Origin: Streptomyces sp. AC1-42W
GTDB taxonomy: Bacteria > Actinomycetota > Actinomycetes > Streptomycetales > Streptomycetaceae
Assembly (NCBI RefSeq): GCF_003248355.1
Contig: NZ_QKWY01000002.1
Coordinates: 1,488,001 to 1,552,000, forward strand
Direction: 5' to 3'
Length of the DNA: 64,000 bases
Shown here: one piece after another, positions 60,492-64,000 of the stretch
Position numbering within the stretch: position 1 is the stretch's first letter
Layout of the letters: each line of letters begins with the position of its first letter
Notes under the pieces: model-generated
What the model was told of the DNA's origin: nothing
Database searches by the model: none
Seen by the model: only the letters and a program-made list of their open reading frames with translations
Made by a program: the position numbers and the translations under genes

Positions 60492-62030
60492 ATGACCACC
60501 CTCGTATCCACCACGGACACCGTCACCCGCGACGCTCTCGCCGTCCTGCAGCCCGGCTTCACCGGCACCACGGCACCGGAGTGGCTGCTGCGCCGGGTCG
60601 GCGAAGGACTCTCCTCCGTCGGCCTGTTCGGCCGGAACGTCGAGACGCCCGAGCAGGTCGCCGCGCTCACCGCCCAGCTCAGGGCCGAGCGGGACGACGT
60701 GCTCGTCGCCATCGACGAGGAGAGCGGCGACGTCACCCGCCTGGAGGTCCGCCAGGGCTCCTCCTTCCCCGGCAACCTGGCGCTCGGCACGGTCGACGAC
60801 GCGGACCTGACCCGCGCCGTCGCCCACGAGCTGGGCCGCCGGCTCGCCGAGTGCGGGGTCAACCTCAACTGGGCCCCGTCCGCGGACGTCAACTCCAACC
60901 CCGGCAACCCGGTCATCGGCGTCCGCTCCTTCGGCGCCGAACCGGAGCTGGTCGCCCGGCACACCGCCGCCTACGTCGAGGGCCTCCAGGCCGCCGGCGT
61001 GGCCGCCTGCACCAAGCACTTCCCCGGCCACGGCGACACCGCGATCGACTCGCACCACGCGATGCCGCGCATCGACGTGGACCTGGAGACCCTGCACGCA
61101 CGGGAACTGGTGCCCTTCCGGGCGGCCATCGCGGCCGGCTCCAAGTCGGTGATGAGCGCGCACATCCTGCTGCCCGCGCTCGACCCGGACCGCCCGGCCA
61201 CGCTCAGCCCCCAGATCCTCACCGGGCTGCTGCGCCGGGACATGGGGTACGAGGGGCTCATCGTGACCGACGCCGTGGAGATGCAGGCCATCGCCTCGAC
61301 GTACGGGATCGAGCACGGCTCCGTCCTCGCCATCGCGGCCGGGGCCGACGCGCTCTGCGTCGGGGGCGGGCTCGACGACGAGGACACCGTGATCCGGCTG
61401 CGCGACGCGCTGGTCGCCGCGGTGCGCTCCGGTGAACTTCCCGAGGAGCGGCTCGCCGACGCCGCCGCACGGGTACGGGCCCTCGCGTCCTGGACGCGGG
61501 AGGCCAGGGGGGCCGGCCGGGAGCCGGGCGCGGCAGTGCAGGAGGGGACCGCGCCCGGCACCGCACGGAGCACCGGCGTCGCCTCGGACATCGGCCTGGT
61601 GGCCGCCCGCCGCGCGGTGAGGGTGACCGGCACGCCGGAACCGCTCACCGGCCCGGCGTACGTGGCCGCCTTCACCCCGGTCGCCAACATCGCGGTCGGC
61701 GACGAGACCCCGTGGGGCCTCGCGGCCGAGCTGGAGCGCCTGGTCCCGGGCACCGGAACCGACACGTACGACAGCGAGTCCGAGGCCCCGGCCGCGGCCG
61801 CGCTGGCGGCGGCGGGGGAGCGGCGCATCGTCGCCGTCGTCCGTGACGCGCACCGTCACCCGTGGATGGGCGAGGCCCTGGAGGCGCTGCTGGCTGCGCG
61901 CCCGGACACCGTCGTGGTCGAGATGGGCGTGCCCCAGGCCGAGCCGCGGGGCGCCCTGTACATCGCGACGCACGGCGCCGCCCGTGTCTGCGGCCAGGCG
62001 GCCGCGGAGATCATCGCGGGTACCGCGTAA
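60492..62030 (+). CDS. GH3 family beta-N-acetylglucosaminidase-like enzyme
   Basis: A 512-residue glycoside hydrolase without signal peptide. The GH3 core shows KHFPGHGDTAIDSHH (about residues 175-189), the NagZ-type His/Asp dyad, and IVTDAVEM (about 257-264) with the nucleophile Asp. It likely cleaves chitobiose entering through DasABC to GlcNAc in the cytoplasm. A C-terminal Rossmann-like domain (about 370-510) is also typical of actinobacterial members. Being directly downstream of dasC, it is part of the same operon. It corresponds by position to the gene after dasC in S. coelicolor. Confidence 0.88.
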   Translation: MTTLVSTTDTVTRDALAVLQPGFTGTTAPEWLLRRVGEGLSSVGLFGRNVETPEQVAALTAQLRAERDDVLVAIDEESGDVTRLEVRQGSSFPGNLALGTVDDADLTRAVAHELGRRLAECGVNLNWAPSADVNSNPGNPVIGVRSFGAEPELVARHTAAYVEGLQAAGVAACTKHFPGHGDTAIDSHHAMPRIDVDLETLHARELVPFRAAIAAGSKSVMSAHILLPALDPDRPATLSPQILTGLLRRDMGYEGLIVTDAVEMQAIASTYGIEHGSVLAIAAGADALCVGGGLDDEDTVIRLRDALVAAVRSGELPEERLADAAARVRALASWTREARGAGREPGAAVQEGTAPGTARSTGVASDIGLVAARRAVRVTGTPEPLTGPAYVAAFTPVANIAVGDETPWGLAAELERLVPGTGTDTYDSESEAPAAAALAAAGERRIVAVVRDAHRHPWMGEALEALLAARPDTVVVEMGVPQAEPRGALYIATHGAARVCGQAAAEIIAGTA

Positions 62031-62035
62031 CAGCG

Positions 62036-62084
62036 CATACGAAAGGGCCGGGACACCTTCGCGGTGTCCCGGCCCTTTCGTATG
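62036..62084. terminator. Bidirectional terminator between GH3 gene and nagB
   Basis: A perfect 22-bp stem (62036-62057 with 62063-62084) closes the loop TTCGC. It lies between the convergent GH3 and nagB genes. Confidence 0.9.
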
Positions 62085-62112
62085 GCGCGGTGTGCGCGGG
62101 CGGCGAGGGAGC

Positions 62113-62898
62113 CTACAGCCCCTGCCAGGCCGGCTTCGCGGCCCAGGTCGCGCGGAAGTAGTCCGCCAGCTTCAGCTTCGACGCGGCGGCCTCGTCGACC
62201 ACCACCGTCGCGTGCGGGTGCAGCTGGAGCGCGGAGGCGGGCACGACCGAGGCGACCGGACCCTCCACCGTCGCCGCCACCGCGTCCGCCTTGCCCTCGC
62301 CGGTGGCGAGCAGGATCGGGTGGCGGGCCTCCAGGATGGTGCCGATGCCCTGGGTGATGACGTGGTGCGGCACCTGCTCGATGTCGTTGTCGAAGAAGCG
62401 CGCGTTGTCGATCCGGGTCTGCTCGGTGAGCGTCTTGATCCGGGTGCGGGAGGCGAGCGAGGAGCACGGCTCGTTGAAGCCGATGTGCCCGTCGGTGCCG
62501 ATGCCGAGCAGCTGGAGGTCCACCCCGCCGGCCGCGGCGAGCGCCTTGTCGTACGCCTCGCAGGCCGCCTGGACGTCCTCGGCGGAGCCGTCGGGGCCCA
62601 TGAACGCGTCCTCGGACAGGCCGAGCGGTTCGACGACCTCGCGCAGCACCACGGAGCGGTACGACTCGGGGTGGCCCACCGGCAGCCCCACGTACTCGTC
62701 GAGCTGGCAGACGCGGGCGCGCGAGGCGTCCACGGCCCCGGAGCGGACCTGGTCCGCGAGGGCCTGGTAGATGGGCAGCGGGGTAGAGCCGGTGGCAACG
62801 CCGAGCAGGGCGTCGGGCTTGCGGCTCAGCAGGGCGCCGATGGCCCCCGCGATCAGTTCGCCGCCTGCCTTGGCGTCCGGGACGATGACAACTTCCAC
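62113..62898 (-). CDS. nagB: Glucosamine-6-phosphate deaminase
   Basis: A 261-residue enzyme converting glucosamine-6-phosphate to fructose-6-phosphate and ammonia. Signatures are GVATGSTPLPIYQAL (about residues 33-47), CQLDEYVGLP (with active Asp, about 65-74) and GIGTDGHIGFNEP (about 130-142, catalytic Asp/His). By removing GlcN-6-P it also drains the inducer of DasR. The start is GTG 62898 with no strong ribosome site. A dre site lies 35 bp upstream. Confidence 0.95.
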   Translation of the reverse strand: MEVVIVPDAKAGGELIAGAIGALLSRKPDALLGVATGSTPLPIYQALADQVRSGAVDASRARVCQLDEYVGLPVGHPESYRSVVLREVVEPLGLSEDAFMGPDGSAEDVQAACEAYDKALAAAGGVDLQLLGIGTDGHIGFNEPCSSLASRTRIKTLTEQTRIDNARFFDNDIEQVPHHVITQGIGTILEARHPILLATGEGKADAVAATVEGPVASVVPASALQLHPHATVVVDEAAASKLKLADYFRATWAAKPAWQGL

Positions 62899-62932
62899 GC
62901 GGGGCCTGCCGATCCGATCGAAGAGTGACGTC

Positions 62933-62948
62933 TGTGGTATAGACCAAT
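62933..62948 (-). promoter_or_regulatory. dre (DasR) site upstream of nagB
   Basis: On the minus strand ATTGGTCTATACCACA matches 12 of 16 bases of the dre consensus and keeps the TGGTCT/ACCA core. It stands 35 bp before the nagB GTG. nagB is a known DasR target. Confidence 0.75.
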
Positions 62949-63117
62949 CAAGCTCCTAATCTAGCAGACTCGGGCCGCCCGGACACGGCCGTCCCGGCCC
63001 CCGGACCGCGCCCCGCGGACCCCGCCCGCCATCCCTCCGGACCCCGCCCGCTGGCGGCCCCCGCGCGCCCCGTGCTCGACTGGGCCGATCCATCGCGACC
63101 ACCGGGAGGCACCAGAC

Positions 63118-64000
63118 ATGTCCGCCACGCACCCGGCCGACGACCGCGAGCGGCCCGGCCGCATCATGTCCGGTGAGATGGCCGAGCAGCCCGCGATGCT
63201 CCGCCGCATCCTGGAACGCGGCGCCCCGGCCATCCGCCGGACCGCCGAGCTGATCGCGGCCCGCAGCCCGCGCTTCGTCCTGCTCACCGCCCGCGGCACC
63301 TCCGACAACGCGGCGCTCTACGCCAAGTACCTGCTGGAGATCACGATGGGGCTGCCCTGCGGCCTCGCCTCGATGTCCACCACCACGGCCTACGGCGCCC
63401 GGCCGGACCTGCGCGACGTCCTGGTGATCACGGTCAGCCAGTCCGGCGGCTCCCCGGACCTGGTGGCGTCCACCACGGCCGCGCGGGAGGCCGGTGCGGT
63501 GACCCTGGCCGTGACCAACAACCCGGACTCGCCGCTCGCGGCGGTCTCCGAGTACCACATCGACATCCTGGCCGGCCCCGAGAAGGCCCTGCCGGCCACC
63601 AAGACGTACACCGCCTCCCTGCTCGCGCTGTATCTGTTCGTCGAGGGGCTGCGCGGCGGCGACGGGGCGGCGGCCGCGGTCCTGCCCGAGCGCGCCGAGG
63701 AGGTGCTCGCCCGCAAGGACGAGGTACGGGCCCTGGCCTCCCGGTACCGCTTCGCCGAGCGCATGGTCATCACCTCGCGCGGCTACGGCTACCCCACGGC
63801 CAAGGAGGCCGCCCTCAAGCTCATGGAGACCAGTTACATCCCGGCGCTCTCCTACTCGGGGGCCGATCTGCTGCACGGCCCGCTCGCCATGGTCGACAAC
63901 ATCTCGCCGGTGATCGCCGTGGTGACCGACGGCCGGGGCGGCGAGGCCCTGCAGCCCGTCCTGGACCGGCTGCGCGGCCGGGGCGCCGACCTGTTCGTCG
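63118..64000 (+). CDS. SIS-domain sugar-phosphate isomerase/aminotransferase-like protein (3' end outside window)
   Basis: The frame is open to the right window edge after 294 codons. It encodes GlmS/AgaS-type SIS domains without a glutaminase domain: FVLLTARGTSDNAALYAKY, ITVSQSGGSPDLVASTTAA (phosphosugar-binding Ser-rich loop) and PTAKEAALKLMETSYIPALS. The ATG at 63118 follows GGGAGG. Its position beside nagB suggests a role in amino-sugar phosphate metabolism. It diverges from nagB with a 220-bp shared upstream region. Confidence 0.87.
   Translation, partial: MSATHPADDRERPGRIMSGEMAEQPAMLRRILERGAPAIRRTAELIAARSPRFVLLTARGTSDNAALYAKYLLEITMGLPCGLASMSTTTAYGARPDLRDVLVITVSQSGGSPDLVASTTAAREAGAVTLAVTNNPDSPLAAVSEYHIDILAGPEKALPATKTYTASLLALYLFVEGLRGGDGAAAAVLPERAEEVLARKDEVRALASRYRFAERMVITSRGYGYPTAKEAALKLMETSYIPALSYSGADLLHGPLAMVDNISPVIAVVTDGRGGEALQPVLDRLRGRGADLFV

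Noticed and set aside
63081..63096. dre site before the SIS-domain gene
   Set aside because: ACTGGGCCGATCCATC has only about half of the consensus and lacks the TGGTCT core.

Overview
This is chromosomal DNA of a Streptomyces, or a very close relative. GC content is very high with strong third-position GC bias. Many genes have GTG starts or look leaderless, and the gene content and order match a conserved Streptomyces core region: adnAB, uvrD2, wblC, TerD/AIM24, catalase with a Fur-type regulator, hisN, rsgA, aroA, sigR-rsrA, def, nrdA-nrdB with a B12 riboswitch, dasR/dasABC and nagB. There is no prophage, CRISPR array or biosynthetic gene cluster. The only mobile element is one insertion sequence.

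Layout. 1-11.6 kb holds DNA repair and redox genes: the end of adnA, a DUF574 methyltransferase, adnB, an M20 dipeptidase, nudC, a mycoredoxin and uvrD2. 11.6-13.1 kb is the wblC antibiotic-response locus, with an AT-hook-type promoter, a leader ORF and an intrinsic terminator ahead of wblC. 13.1-20 kb carries an ABC1 kinase, a ThiF-like protein, a YgjP-like metallopeptidase, and a TerD-AIM24 fusion followed by two AIM24 genes. 20-29 kb carries mostly housekeeping or uncharacterised genes: Nudix, a DUF2342-type metalloprotease, SDR, moaE, a PDZ/Lon-like protease and a UPF0182 membrane protein. 29.1-31.9 kb has two identical initiator tRNA genes flanking a SEL1-repeat gene. 31.9-34.4 kb is the catalase locus. 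34.6-39 kb, leftward, carries hisN, an SMR transporter, rsgA, aroA and an M50 protease. 39.1-46.5 kb, rightward, carries SRAP, a hydrolase, sigR-rsrA, two tandem HD-domain membrane proteins, a TPR protein and def. 46.6-54.3 kb has an M15 carboxypeptidase, an AraC/GlxA-type regulator, the class Ia ribonucleotide reductase genes under a cobalamin riboswitch, and a monocarboxylate symporter pair.

54.4-64 kb is the chitin/N-acetylglucosamine module: dasR, the dasABC chitobiose transporter genes, a GH3 glycosidase, nagB and a SIS-domain sugar-phosphate gene. DasR normally represses this regulon through dre sites, which can be seen before dasA and nagB.

The most striking feature is that dasR is interrupted. 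A 1,679-bp IS630-family element with perfect 32-bp terminal inverted repeats lies between codons 24 and 25, flanked by a short TA-containing target duplication. Removing the element on paper gives a 256-codon dasR. The element also carries a small second ORF opposite to the transposase. The 3' part of dasR stays open in frame into the element, so a chimeric DasR starting inside the element is conceivable but has no obvious ribosome binding site. If the insertion is present in the whole population, the strain should lack normal DasR and have a derepressed GlcNAc/chitin regulon.
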